64,000 bases of DNA from Armatimonadia bacterium (GTDB taxonomy: Bacteria > Armatimonadota > Zipacnadia > Zipacnadales > JABUFB01). Below, in pieces: positions 53,412 through 63,064 of the stretch. Below the pieces are notes generated by a model. The model did not search any database, was not told where the DNA came from, and was given only the letters and a program-made list of their open reading frames with translations. A program made the position numbers and the translations under genes. The stretch covers positions 1 to 64,000 of the forward strand of contig JBDKVB010000068.1 in assembly GCA_039679385.1 (NCBI GenBank). Reading direction: 5' to 3'. Numbering within the stretch: the stretch's first letter is position 1; each line of letters starts with the position of its first letter.

Positions 53412-53431
53412 GTAGTCTGTGAGCAAAGCAT

Positions 53432-53483
53432 GGGGCCGGACCGAGGGCACACGTCAGCAGGTACCCTTGGCCCGGCCCCTTTC
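53432..53483 (+). terminator. Hairpin terminator after cimA
   Basis: GGGGCCGG (53432-53439) pairs with CCGGCCCC (53472-53479), followed by TTTCGTTGTCTT. It lies 20 bases after the cimA stop and just before the end of the convergent glycosidase-like gene. Confidence 0.55.
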
Positions 53484-53512
53484 GTTGTCTTGTGACCGGC
53501 AGCCAGGTGCTG

Positions 53513-56500
53513 CTACTGCGCCGGCTCGACTGTGGCGTGCCACAGGTAGCGGATGCCACCGGGCTTAACGGGCTGCGGCGCATGGGTGTAGAGGTACTCC
53601 AGGGCTGCCGCGGTGACGGAGGTCGAGACCTCCGGGTCAGGATAGAACCCGCCCAGACGCCAGAGCCATCCCCAGCCGTTGAGCCGATAGCCGCCGATGA
53701 AGTCGTCCTCTGGGCCTGCCACAAGCGTCACGTGTCCGGGATCCTGAGAGGAACGAGGAAGCCCGCGGTTGACGACGCTGATGGACCGGTTCACCCGGGC
53801 CGTCAGCGCCTCGCCGAGCCAGGCACGACCCTCCTCGGGGACGTGGAGAGGGACGGCAGGTTCCTCGACATCCCCACTACCCACAGGCAGACCGAAGAAC
53901 CCGGTGCCGGAGGGACCGACCGCCTCGGTCTGGACTCCCGCTCCTTCCGACCAAGTAGCGGAGTGCAGGGAGTAGCCGCCGGTCTCCCACCAGCTTCCAC
54001 CGTTCTCGACGTACTGACGGATCAGGGCGAGCATCTCGCGCCAGGTACCGGGGCCGGTCACCGGGAAGCGCTCCCCGTAGGGGTTGATGATCGCGAGCCA
54101 ACCGGTCGCGCCCGTCTTGAGAGCGTTGAGAAGGTCCGGCACCGTGCGGATGGGCTTGATCGGTACGCCGAGCTCCTGCGTCAGCCGTGACTTGCCGAGC
54201 GCCTCGAGCCACTGGGCGGGAGTGATGGTGGTCCAGCTAAGGCCCCACGCGGGCCCCAGATCGAGGACGCCGACAGCGGGCTTCGCACCCGGCCAATCGC
54301 GGGGAGCCCTGGCGGCGAGAGCAGCGGGCGGCTCGACGCGCTTGGCGGTATCCCGTCGCGGAGTGCGGATTTCCAGGGTACCCTTGGTGCAGGCGACCGT
54401 TTGGGCTGCTGCGCCGTCCAGTTGCACTACGGCGCGCGGAGCAGTCCAGTCCGGAAGGCTGACGGCAATCCGCGATTCCTGGGGAGCGTAGACCCACAGG
54501 TCGGTGCCGTTATTGCCCTGCTGTGCCACGTAGTCAACGGTGTCGGTGCCAGCACTCACGTTGGCCGCCACCATACCGGGCGCCGTGGCGTAGAAGCCGT
54601 AGGAGGGCAAGCTCTGGCCGGCCTCCTCGCGGGTGGCGGGGCCAAGGTTGACAGCGAGCTTCACGTCGCCGTAGGTGGCGCGGATCACGCCGTCGTCCTC
54701 CACCGTGGGCTCTGGGCCTCGGTCATGGCGGAAGTCGACCACGGGCTCGCCGATGTAGCGGGCGCAGACGGACTTCTGGAGGCGGTCGAGCCAGAGCAGC
54801 CATTCACGGGAGGCATCGCTGGTCAGGCCGGCGGCGGAGGTGCGGTAGCTCAGCGAGTACCCCAGGCCGAGGGTCCAGGCCAGCACCTGGCGGTTCGTCA
54901 CGAACTGGCCCAGGTCATGGTGTAGCATCTGGGTCTTGTCGTGGGCGAGGTACTGCGCCAGCGGGAAGACCTCCCAGGTGTTTGGCGGGTACTGCGTCTT
55001 CATCAGCCGACGCCAGGCAGGGCCGCCCTCAGTCGGCACGATGCTCCAGGTCATCCCGCAAAGCTGCGCCTCGTAGTTGACGACGCGATCCCAGCCGTTC
55101 TCGGTGGACAGCGGCACGGCCTTGCAGTCCTCGGCGACCATCGACACGAGACCATCGCTGTAGGCGTAGGGAGTGGGCGAGGCGGGATTGGTGTCGTAGC
55201 GCCAGCCCCGGGCCCCGCACTGGTCCTGGAACAGCACGTCGACGGGGTACTCGGTGGTGAACTGCTTCACAGTGAGGCGATTCGCCGCCTGGACTGCCGG
55301 GTGCCAGTGGCAGACCGTCCAGCCGTCGTTCGCGCTGTACTTCTCGTAGACCGGCTTGCCGTCGAGGCCTCGCAGCAACGGCTCCTCACCCTCACGAAGG
55401 AAGGTTGGGCCACGCGGATGATCGCACCACCAGGTCGGGTTCGTGTAGGGCATGACCAGTAGACCCAACTCATGGCAGCGGTCGAAGAGCCTGCGCAAGT
55501 CATCGCCGGTGCCGAAGCCGGGATTCGGCGGCAGATGATCGGGGTATTCCTTGTCGAACCCGCCCTTGAGGTAGTCGGCGAAGTGCACCAGGGTCGACTC
55601 GGGCAGCAGGTCGAGGTACTTGATCTTGTCGGCGGCATTGCCCGCGTAGTAGACGAGGACGGAATCCTTGAGCTTGGTCAGGAGTTCGGGCGACATCTTG
55701 TCTTCGAGGCGACGGTTGATCTGGTTGCTTGCGGCGTAGTCGCGCAGGCTGTCCGGTGCAGTGCGTCCGAGGCTCATGCGGACGAGTGGGGTGCGCCAGC
55801 TCTGCCCGGCGTTGACAAAGGTGCTGAAGGGCCGGTCGCAGTAGCCGCCAAGCTCATCGCCACCGCAGGCGATGCGTCCGGGCACGAAGAGGGCCTCGGG
55901 GTTCCTGGCGCCTTCCCAGGGCGCCCACTGCTGCGGCTGCACGCGATAGACCGAGCTGGAACCGTTGCGGGAGTCCAGGTGGAAGAAGTCGGCGAAGGCC
56001 GCCGGGTAGTTGGTTCCGCAACTGAAGTAGCGAAGCGGAACCATGCCGTAGTAGAAGGGGTAGCCGCCGGTCTCGAACCAGTTGCCGCCTGCGCGCACGA
56101 ACTTGCCGACGGCTTCAACGGTCTCGGCCATTCCCGCGCCCGGCAAGATCGGAGCCCACTCACCGTAGGGGTTGAGGATGACCAGGTAGTCGGGCGATGC
56201 GAGGGCCTCCATCATCGCGCGGGCAGTCGCGATCTGCTCCAGCTTCGCACGCCCCGAGGTGACTGCACGAGTTGAGGCCAGGCGGGTCGCCCAGTCGCGA
56301 AGGGTCACCTCTGCCCAGGCGCCACGTTCGGGTCCGGAGGTCAGTGAGAGAAGGCCGATCTTGGTCCGTGGCGCAGAGGCCGAAGCTGCGAGCTTGTCGA
56401 CGGTCTGGACCACCATGTCAAGGGCATTCGGGGCGTCCGCCTGTCGGACCGCGCCGCCCAGTCGCCACAGGTATCCCGTGCCGCCCAGATGAGAAGCCGA

Positions 56501-57292
56501 GAAGTAGGGACCATTGGCGGAGTCGACGAGCACCAGGTCTGCCTGCGCGCGCGTCGGAGGCCGGTTCACAACGGGCGTCGCCGTGGAGAGACGCTGCACG
56601 AGGGAGGCGCTGAGCCACTGCCGCCCCTGGTCGGTCACCTGTATCTGGACCGGCGGGTCTGCATCAGCACGCTGATCGAGTTGGCCACCGTACAGCGTCT
56701 CATATCCAACGGTTCCGAAGGGCTTGGGCTCCCATCCTCCGGGAGTCTCTTGTGATTGGGCCTCGAAGAACCGGTTGTTGAAGGCGGCGCCCACGGAGGA
56801 GCCGCCGCTCATGGGAGACACGAAGCGCTGGACGCTCTGGGGCTCAAAGCGCAGACGGGCCGGGAGTGCGAACTCCAGGATCGTCTTCTCGCGGGGCTGC
56901 ACCTCGGCGCGGAAGTCGGCGCTACCGGAGCCGGCAGTCACCGTGACGATGACGGCGATCTCGGGCGCGGAGTACTCGAGCTTCAGCCCGCCCTCGACGG
57001 TCGACCAGTGGAAGGTGCGCTCGCCGGTCGGCTTGAAGGCGGCAGCCTTGACCTCGGTGTTGTCACGGAAGCGGGCGTTCCACAGGCCTTGCTCGCCGCT
57101 CTTCCAGATCGAGCCGGTCTTGCCCGCCTGGTTGACCGACAGGAGGGATCCGTTCTCCTTGCTGAAGGAGAAAGAGTAGGTGTCACCCGTGAGCTCTATT
57201 GCGTTCGCGCTCTGGGTCACAGCCGCCGCAGCGGGCTGGCAGAAGGAGACCACGGCAGTAAGGGCAGCCAGGTATGCGATCAAGGCAATCAC
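53513..57292 (-). CDS. Giant secreted glycosidase-like protein with mirrored accessory modules
   Basis: The protein (about 1259 aa from GTG 57292) has a signal peptide (ALIAYLAALTAVVSFCQPAA) and an N-terminal beta-sandwich. A central TIM-barrel-like region (about 500-960) has HLPPNPGFGTGDDLRRLFDR, LFQDQCGARGW and other marks of DUF6259-type putative glycosidases. Two accessory modules occur on both sides: a glutamine-amidotransferase-like module (NPYGE and W[FW]ETGGY, near residues 370-410 and 1065-1110) and a module ending WRLGG (near 275 and 1210). The catalytic residues are not certain. TTG at 57283 is another possible start. It is the last gene of a minus-strand carbohydrate cluster. Confidence 0.72.
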   Translation of the reverse strand: MIALIAYLAALTAVVSFCQPAAAAVTQSANAIELTGDTYSFSFSKENGSLLSVNQAGKTGSIWKSGEQGLWNARFRDNTEVKAAAFKPTGERTFHWSTVEGGLKLEYSAPEIAVIVTVTAGSGSADFRAEVQPREKTILEFALPARLRFEPQSVQRFVSPMSGGSSVGAAFNNRFFEAQSQETPGGWEPKPFGTVGYETLYGGQLDQRADADPPVQIQVTDQGRQWLSASLVQRLSTATPVVNRPPTRAQADLVLVDSANGPYFSASHLGGTGYLWRLGGAVRQADAPNALDMVVQTVDKLAASASAPRTKIGLLSLTSGPERGAWAEVTLRDWATRLASTRAVTSGRAKLEQIATARAMMEALASPDYLVILNPYGEWAPILPGAGMAETVEAVGKFVRAGGNWFETGGYPFYYGMVPLRYFSCGTNYPAAFADFFHLDSRNGSSSVYRVQPQQWAPWEGARNPEALFVPGRIACGGDELGGYCDRPFSTFVNAGQSWRTPLVRMSLGRTAPDSLRDYAASNQINRRLEDKMSPELLTKLKDSVLVYYAGNAADKIKYLDLLPESTLVHFADYLKGGFDKEYPDHLPPNPGFGTGDDLRRLFDRCHELGLLVMPYTNPTWWCDHPRGPTFLREGEEPLLRGLDGKPVYEKYSANDGWTVCHWHPAVQAANRLTVKQFTTEYPVDVLFQDQCGARGWRYDTNPASPTPYAYSDGLVSMVAEDCKAVPLSTENGWDRVVNYEAQLCGMTWSIVPTEGGPAWRRLMKTQYPPNTWEVFPLAQYLAHDKTQMLHHDLGQFVTNRQVLAWTLGLGYSLSYRTSAAGLTSDASREWLLWLDRLQKSVCARYIGEPVVDFRHDRGPEPTVEDDGVIRATYGDVKLAVNLGPATREEAGQSLPSYGFYATAPGMVAANVSAGTDTVDYVAQQGNNGTDLWVYAPQESRIAVSLPDWTAPRAVVQLDGAAAQTVACTKGTLEIRTPRRDTAKRVEPPAALAARAPRDWPGAKPAVGVLDLGPAWGLSWTTITPAQWLEALGKSRLTQELGVPIKPIRTVPDLLNALKTGATGWLAIINPYGERFPVTGPGTWREMLALIRQYVENGGSWWETGGYSLHSATWSEGAGVQTEAVGPSGTGFFGLPVGSGDVEEPAVPLHVPEEGRAWLGEALTARVNRSISVVNRGLPRSSQDPGHVTLVAGPEDDFIGGYRLNGWGWLWRLGGFYPDPEVSTSVTAAALEYLYTHAPQPVKPGGIRYLWHATVEPAQ

Positions 57293-57353
57293 GACCTCCG
57301 GAGGTGTTGCGGGTACGGATAGCGACGGACGCGTATGACGGGAAGGACAGGTC

Positions 57354-58052
57354 TCAGAGGAGCTCGCGGGTCTGCCGCCAGGCGGACTCGTCAACGGCGA
57401 AGGCCTGCGCATGGTCGACGCCGATCTCGATGCCGCGGATTCGCGTCTGGGCCTCGTAGCGGTCCCAGTAGGGATAGCCGCCCTCGCCGCGACCGATGGC
57501 GTAGCACTTGCAGGCCCTTTCCCAGTCGGCCATCTCCTCGCTAATGTCAGTGTAGACGAAGGGACGGAACTCGCCCGGGTCTTCCCAGTTCTCGGGGAAG
57601 TACTGCCGTGCCCAGCGCATCGGGGGCAGACCGTCTAGCTCGAAGTGTCGGTTGCAGGCCATGAAGACTGCACGCTGGGTGAGGGCGTAGGTGGCCTCAT
57701 GGTCGGCATGGATGCTGTGACACCAGTGGGTGAGAATCACCTTCGGCTGCCGGCGGCGCAAGAGCTGAGCCAGGTGCGTGGCCACCTCATCCTGGACGAC
57801 CAACTCGCCGTCGCGGAAGGGCAGGAAGTGGACGGTAGCCTGGAGCACTGCCGCAGCCTCAAGGGCCTCCTGACGTTTCTGCTCGCCGTACTCGACGGCG
57901 GAGAGCCGGACGCTACCCTTCTCACCGAGGGTGAGGTGGACGAGGTGACAGTCCCAGCCGGCTCGCGCGTGCTTGAGGATGGTGGCTCCAGCGCTGAACT
58001 CGACGTCTGCGGCATGGGCACCAAAGGCGACGAGACAGGGTCGCTCGGACAT
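57354..58052 (-). CDS. PIG-L family deacetylase with altered zinc motif
   Basis: The 232-aa protein belongs to the PIG-L/LmbE family of zinc-dependent N-acetylglucosamine-type deacetylases. The usual AHPDDxE motif reads AHAADVE (residues 12-18), keeping the His, the second Asp and the Glu but replacing Pro-Asp by Ala-Ala. The Zn-binding HSIHADH follows near residue 110. Loss of the first Asp, the general base in the family, may lower or change activity. ATG at 58052 has GGGAGG upstream. It lies 61 bases before the giant glycosidase-like gene. Confidence 0.82.
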   Translation of the reverse strand: MSERPCLVAFGAHAADVEFSAGATILKHARAGWDCHLVHLTLGEKGSVRLSAVEYGEQKRQEALEAAAVLQATVHFLPFRDGELVVQDEVATHLAQLLRRRQPKVILTHWCHSIHADHEATYALTQRAVFMACNRHFELDGLPPMRWARQYFPENWEDPGEFRPFVYTDISEEMADWERACKCYAIGRGEGGYPYWDRYEAQTRIRGIEIGVDHAQAFAVDESAWRQTRELL

Positions 58053-58118
58053 AGGCGCCTCCCGTGGTGAGGATAGCCTGCGCTGAGGAGAGCCGGCTGG
58101 GTTGCAGGACGAGCAGAG

Positions 58119-59156
58119 CTAGGCGAGCGTCACCGTGCCTGCGCCGTGGGCGCTGTCGTAGATGGCCTCGCCGATCTGCAGAGACTTGACGCTGTCCCAC
58201 AGGTCCGGTCCGCCCTCCACCAGGCCGAGACACCGCTGAGCGAAGTGCTGGATCTCGCCCAGATAGCCGAAGGTGGCGCGGCTGTTGTTCACGCCGGTCC
58301 AGGTGGGCTGGAACTCTCGAACGTAGCGCCCGGCCCTGGGGGCGACCTGCGTGAAGTCTTCGCGCTCCTGCCAGGTTAGGTAGAGCATATCGCGGCACTC
58401 GACGTAGGTCTCGAGGCCAGTGACATGGAGAACCTCTCTGATGTCGCGGAAGCCGAGCTTGTGCTCAAGGCCGTTGACGTCGAGCTGGCCGACGGCGCCC
58501 GAGGCATACTGGAGGTTCACGAGGTAGGCGAACTGGGTCGGCGTGGCCTCATGGTAGATGGCCTGCAGGGAGGCAACGTCGCCACCGAAGAAGCGGATGA
58601 GGTCGAAGATGTGGCAGAGCTGGCCGATGAGCATGGAACGCTTGGCGGAGTCGATGCCCCAGATCTGGGGATAGGGCCCCTGGGCGAACTTGCAGCTAAC
58701 CTTGTGGATCGGGCCGAACTCCGGCCGGCCGAGGATGTCCTTGGCCATGCGGTAGACGTCGGCGAAGCGCTTCATGAAGCCGACCTGGCCCCAGGTACCC
58801 TTGGCCTCGGCGAGCTCGGCGAGTTCTCTTGCTTCGACGGAGGTGTTGGCCGAGGGCTTCTCCACGTAGACGGGGATGCTGCGCTCGAGGACGCGCGGCG
58901 CCAACTGGTACTGAAGCGGTCCGGGGCCGATGACGAAGACCCCGTCGAGTTCCTCCTTGTCCAGCATCGCGTCGATTTCCGTGTAGACGGCACGAGCCCC
59001 GAAGTTGCGGGCATTGCGCTCGGCCTTGGCACGGTCGAGGTCGCAGATGGCGACGAGGTCGATCTCGGGGACCTGGTGCAGGTTCGGGTACAGCGAGGCG
59101 GTGGCGAATCCGCCGGCGCCGATGAAGGCCAGCTTGGCTTGACGGGTCTGTGTCAT
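58119..59156 (-). CDS. Gfo/Idh/MocA-family oxidoreductase
   Basis: The 345-aa product is an NAD(P)-dependent oxidoreductase of the Gfo/Idh/MocA family that acts on sugars or cyclitols. The N-terminal Rossmann domain has LAFIGAGGFATASLYPNL near residue 8 and VAICDLDRAKAERNA near residue 36; the active-site VYVEKPSANT motif with the catalytic Lys is near residue 96, and QLCHIFDLIRFFGG near residue 192 is in the C-terminal domain. ATG at 59156 is eight bases after GGGAGGG. It lies between a PIG-L deacetylase and an MFS transporter. Confidence 0.92.
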   Translation of the reverse strand: MTQTRQAKLAFIGAGGFATASLYPNLHQVPEIDLVAICDLDRAKAERNARNFGARAVYTEIDAMLDKEELDGVFVIGPGPLQYQLAPRVLERSIPVYVEKPSANTSVEARELAELAEAKGTWGQVGFMKRFADVYRMAKDILGRPEFGPIHKVSCKFAQGPYPQIWGIDSAKRSMLIGQLCHIFDLIRFFGGDVASLQAIYHEATPTQFAYLVNLQYASGAVGQLDVNGLEHKLGFRDIREVLHVTGLETYVECRDMLYLTWQEREDFTQVAPRAGRYVREFQPTWTGVNNSRATFGYLGEIQHFAQRCLGLVEGGPDLWDSVKSLQIGEAIYDSAHGAGTVTLA

Positions 59157-59275
59157 GGCAGTTCCCTCCCGGAAGAATGGCGAAGGTTTCTCGCCATGCC
59201 GACAGATACCTTCGTCAAAGTCTGGCGGGCTCGCGAAGGAGGAGACTACCGATCGCTGAGTGCGGAGTCGAAGCG

Positions 59276-60598
59276 CTATTGTGAGCCGGTCGAGTCGACG
59301 TCGGGTATGGGTGGCGGCGTAACGATCCCGAGACGCTCGTAGATGGGCTGCACCGCGCGACGAACCGAACGGACCTGCGTGGCAAAGAACATCGCGCCAA
59401 GAATGGAGGCCACACCGCACAGGGTGATGGTGAGTGGCGCTCCGAGGCGCTGGGCCACACCGCCGGCAAGGAGACTACCGAAGGGCGCGGTACCTGCGAA
59501 GGCCATCATGTAGAAGCTCATGACGCGACCGCGCTTGTCGTCATCGGCGATGGTCTGGAGCATGGTGTTGCATGAGGACATGTGAGTGATCATGAAGAAG
59601 CCGGTGGCGACGAGCATGGCCATTGAGAGCCACAGGGTCTGGGACTGGCCAAAGCAGATGAGACCGACACCGAAGAGCGCCGGGGCGACAGTTATCCAGC
59701 GCCACAGACCACGCACGCTGCGGCGTGCGGCCATGCAGAGGGCTCCGAGCAGGGCGCCGGCACCCGCTGCGGCCATGAGGAACCCGAGGGTTTTTGCGTC
59801 GCCTTTGAGAATGTCCTTGGCGATGACCGGCATCAGCACCTGGTAGGGCATACCGACCAGACTGATGAGCGCGAGGAGGATGAGGATCCAGCGGATCGGT
59901 GCGAAGCCGAACACGTAGGCTGCGCCCTCGCGGAACTGGTGGCGGATCCGGCCGGCTGCGGCCCGTGGCTGGCGAAGGTTGATGCTCATGGCCAGGAGAG
60001 CCCAGATCACGGCGATGTAGCTGAGCCCGTTAATCAGGAAGCACATGCCCTCGCCGACCACTGCCACCAGAATGCCCGCTACGGAGGGACCGATCAGGCG
60101 TGCGCTGTTGAACATCGCGGAGTTGAGAGCGATGGCGTTTCCGAGGTCTTCCTTGCGCTCGACCATGTGGACGACGAGCGACTGTCGCGCGGGCATGTCA
60201 AAGGCGTTCACCGCGCCGAGGAGCATCCCGAGGGCCATCACCTCCCAGACCTGGATCCAGTGCAGGAGGACCAGGATCGCGAGGATCAGAGCCTGCACCA
60301 TCGACACTGCCTGAGTTATCACGAGCAGGCGCCGCAGGTCCCATCGGTCGACGAAGACGCCGCTGACCGGTCCCAGCAGCAGAGTGGGGAGCTGGCTGAC
60401 GAAGCCGATGATGCCCAGCCACAGGGCTGAGTGCGTCAGGTCATACACCAGCCAGCTCATTGCGATCCGCTGTATCCAGGTGCCCACCAGGGAGATGCCC
60501 TGGCCGAAGAAGTAGAGGCGGTAGTTGCGGTAAGCCAGCGCCCGCAGAACTAAGCGGACGCCTTTGGGTTCCTCGGTTGGTTGGTCTTGCTCAGCCAT
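59276..60598 (-). CDS. MFS transporter
   Basis: The 440-aa protein is a major facilitator with twelve predicted membrane helices and the N-terminal RNYRLYFFGQGISLVGTWIQ and DRWDLRRLLVITQ loop (motif A-like) of the EntS/MFS_3 group. DMPARQSLVVHMVERKEDLG near residue 140 is also common in this group. Substrate unknown; the context suggests a sugar or a small product of polysaccharide degradation. ATG at 60598 begins the conserved part, and the frame extends back to 60649. It lies 57 bases after the GH123-like gene. Confidence 0.92.
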   Translation of the reverse strand: MAEQDQPTEEPKGVRLVLRALAYRNYRLYFFGQGISLVGTWIQRIAMSWLVYDLTHSALWLGIIGFVSQLPTLLLGPVSGVFVDRWDLRRLLVITQAVSMVQALILAILVLLHWIQVWEVMALGMLLGAVNAFDMPARQSLVVHMVERKEDLGNAIALNSAMFNSARLIGPSVAGILVAVVGEGMCFLINGLSYIAVIWALLAMSINLRQPRAAAGRIRHQFREGAAYVFGFAPIRWILILLALISLVGMPYQVLMPVIAKDILKGDAKTLGFLMAAAGAGALLGALCMAARRSVRGLWRWITVAPALFGVGLICFGQSQTLWLSMAMLVATGFFMITHMSSCNTMLQTIADDDKRGRVMSFYMMAFAGTAPFGSLLAGGVAQRLGAPLTITLCGVASILGAMFFATQVRSVRRAVQPIYERLGIVTPPPIPDVDSTGSQ

Positions 60599-60655
60599 GG
60601 TCTTGCTCGGGTGACAACCTGCTTGAGTGCCCGCCGGGAAGGCGGGCACTCGGGC

Positions 60656-63064
60656 CTAGCGTCTCAGCGCCTCGATCTGTGCGGCAACACGGGAGCGCTC
60701 GGCCGTCAGTACCGCCGGGTCCTCCGTGAAGGTGGTCAGGTTCGTGACCACCTCTGCCGGGACCTCACCGATGGAAGCAGGTTTCCCCTTCTCCTTAAGT
60801 AGCTTGCGAAGCAGCAGGTAGTACTCGTAGTCCTCGAGCCCATCGCGGATGTTCTCGAGGCGGACTGTCGCCAGGGGCCCGGTGGGCCCTGCGCACATGA
60901 TACTACCGTCGCCGTTGTTGATGAGGTAGCTCGCGGGATTCCAGTCTGTGCGCGGGCCACTCGTGATAGGACGATCATTGACCAGCCAACGGTTCACTGC
61001 ATAGTAGAGGAATCCGCCCGGTCGGTACTTGGCGGTCATGGCACCCATGAGCAATCGTCCCTCAATCGCGGGGTACTCAACGAACCAGTTTGCCCAGGGA
61101 TGCTGCGGGCCGATGCAGATGTACCACCAGATATCGCGGCCCTTGCTCTGGGCCTCCGCGGTTCGCGCGGCGTTGTTGTCGAACTTGGGTGTGAGAGGAA
61201 CCCAGATCTGGACAGCGTCGCCGTTGGCACGGTCCAGGCCGAAGGTCTGATCGTAAGCGGTCGTCATGACCGGGATGTCCGGGAACTTCTTGCGGAGCTT
61301 TTCGGCCGCCTCGTAGAGAACTCCCAGTTGGTCGGCGGGACGCTCGTCGAAGCAGTAGATGTAGCAGAGCTTGCGGGCCCCGGCGGCGTCGATGGTGGGC
61401 AGGTAGGCCTCGACCGCCTTGGTCTGCTCCTCGAACTTCTTCCAGAAGTCCACCGCGTTGAAGGCCGAACCAACCGGCGCCCAGATGTAGCACAGGTTGA
61501 TGGTGTTCAGGCCCATCGCCATGAGCTCGCGCAGTCGTGCGACGTCCCAGTCCGGCGGAGCCTGGGCGTAGATGCTGCCCGGGTTCAGACGGTACTCGCG
61601 CAGCATCCAGTCCTCGTACTTGCGGGTGATGGCCTTGACGTCGACGTTGGTGCTCTTGTAGGTGGGGCCGAGATCGCGGAAGGACAGAGCGGTCCGCAGG
61701 CTCGAAGTCTTGGGGATTGCGAAGTCGTAGACTCTAAGCTTGACCGTCATGGTCTGGGAGCGGACGCCCTGAGCCTTGACGGTGAGCTTGCCCTCGTAGG
61801 TTCCGGCAGCGGCGTCCTCAGGGACCTTGACGGTGACCCACAGCGGGAGGACCTCGCCGACCGGCACGACGTCGACCTTGTCCATGAAGTCCAGCAGCGG
61901 ATCCGGCCACCAGCCAAGACTTGTGACCTTGTAGCTGGGCTGCTTGCAGTTGACGTAGCCTACGAGGCGAACCGTCGCCGCGATCTGCTTGCCCTTGTCG
62001 CTGCGCAGAGGGGACATCGACCAGGTAACGGAGGTCAGGTCGTCCTTCACTGGCACAAGGATCGTCTGGAAGCTCTCGGCCTCATTGCGCGCTGCGGCCA
62101 ACTCGAAGTGGTCGGTGTAGGGAGACTCCAGGCGGCGGGACTCCAGGAAGACCTTGCGCATGGAGGTCTCGGCGGCCAGGAGGAAGTCGACGTCCTTACC
62201 CTTCATGGCGACGGCCGCCTTCAGACGCCAGAGGAGGGCGTCGGACTGGTCCAGCTCAGTCTCCAGGCGCTGCAGACGTCCGCGGGTGGAGAGGAGTTCC
62301 TCCTCGGTGGTCGGTGGGGCGGTGCTCAGGCGGCTGACGAGTTCCTGCAGTTGGTGCTTGAGCGTGGCGGAGTGGCGTGCCTGGCGTCGCAAGTCTACAG
62401 GGAGACGATCGGCACCGTCCGCCAGGAGCGCGGTCACCTGGGTGGCGTTGGTCTCTGCGCGCTTCAGGAGGGCCTTCGCAGGCGTCTCGAGGTCGGGGCT
62501 CAGGCTGACGTTGTCCAGATAGACAGTGGAGGTTTGAGCCGGTCTGGTGAGATAGAAGTGAATCTCACTGAGCTTCTTCAGCTCGATCGACTGGCCGATG
62601 GTCTGCAGGGGCGTCGCACAGGCGGTGAGCACGTGAGGTGCCAGGGCGAAGGTCGCGCTGAAGCGATGGCCCGCGGTGTCCCGCAGCTGGAGGTTCACAG
62701 AGGCCGGGACAGCCTGAGGGTTGTAGGCATCGAAGCGGAAGGTGCCATACTTGGTGAGGAAGTCAAAGGTGGCAGCACTCTCGGTGGGGAGCCAGCCGGT
62801 CTGACGTGTGGCAACGATGGCGGGCCACTCCTCCTTGCCCGGAGCGTACTTCATGAAGGTCACGGCCGCACTGGCCTGACCGTGGGATGCCCAGGCGGTG
62901 TTGAGCGCCAGCGCGGTCTCGGTCCTGACTTGCCAGGTCTTGAGGTCCTCGGGACGCTCGAAGTCAAAGAGCAGCACCGATCCCGCCTGTGGCGTTGCCG
63001 GCTGCGCTGACAGCGGCAGGCACAGTCCGAGAAGCAGTACGGTCCAGGTCATACGTCGTAGCAT
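60656..63064 (-). CDS. Secreted GH123/DUF4091-like glycosidase
   Basis: The 802-aa protein has a signal peptide (WTVLLLGLCLPLSA), an N-terminal carbohydrate-binding-like jelly roll (FDFERPEDLKTWQVRTE near residue 33), a helical linker region, a domain with the AARNEAESFQTILVPVK pattern near residue 320, and a C-terminal DUF4091/GH123-type barrel. YIYCFDERPADQ near residue 569 holds the Asp-Glu pair used in GH123 catalysis, and GRDIWWYICIGPQHPWANWF near residue 640 is a DUF4091 mark. GH123 enzymes are beta-N-acetylgalactosaminidases; this relative may act on another sugar. ATG at 63064 has GGAG six bases upstream. First gene of the minus-strand cluster. Confidence 0.82.
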   Translation of the reverse strand: MLRRMTWTVLLLGLCLPLSAQPATPQAGSVLLFDFERPEDLKTWQVRTETALALNTAWASHGQASAAVTFMKYAPGKEEWPAIVATRQTGWLPTESAATFDFLTKYGTFRFDAYNPQAVPASVNLQLRDTAGHRFSATFALAPHVLTACATPLQTIGQSIELKKLSEIHFYLTRPAQTSTVYLDNVSLSPDLETPAKALLKRAETNATQVTALLADGADRLPVDLRRQARHSATLKHQLQELVSRLSTAPPTTEEELLSTRGRLQRLETELDQSDALLWRLKAAVAMKGKDVDFLLAAETSMRKVFLESRRLESPYTDHFELAAARNEAESFQTILVPVKDDLTSVTWSMSPLRSDKGKQIAATVRLVGYVNCKQPSYKVTSLGWWPDPLLDFMDKVDVVPVGEVLPLWVTVKVPEDAAAGTYEGKLTVKAQGVRSQTMTVKLRVYDFAIPKTSSLRTALSFRDLGPTYKSTNVDVKAITRKYEDWMLREYRLNPGSIYAQAPPDWDVARLRELMAMGLNTINLCYIWAPVGSAFNAVDFWKKFEEQTKAVEAYLPTIDAAGARKLCYIYCFDERPADQLGVLYEAAEKLRKKFPDIPVMTTAYDQTFGLDRANGDAVQIWVPLTPKFDNNAARTAEAQSKGRDIWWYICIGPQHPWANWFVEYPAIEGRLLMGAMTAKYRPGGFLYYAVNRWLVNDRPITSGPRTDWNPASYLINNGDGSIMCAGPTGPLATVRLENIRDGLEDYEYYLLLRKLLKEKGKPASIGEVPAEVVTNLTTFTEDPAVLTAERSRVAAQIEALRR

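Noticed and set aside
61100-63010. Plus-strand open frame of 636 codons opposite the GH123-like gene
   Set aside because: Antisense artefact: no ribosome-binding site or family features, whereas the minus strand has a signal peptide and catalytic motif.
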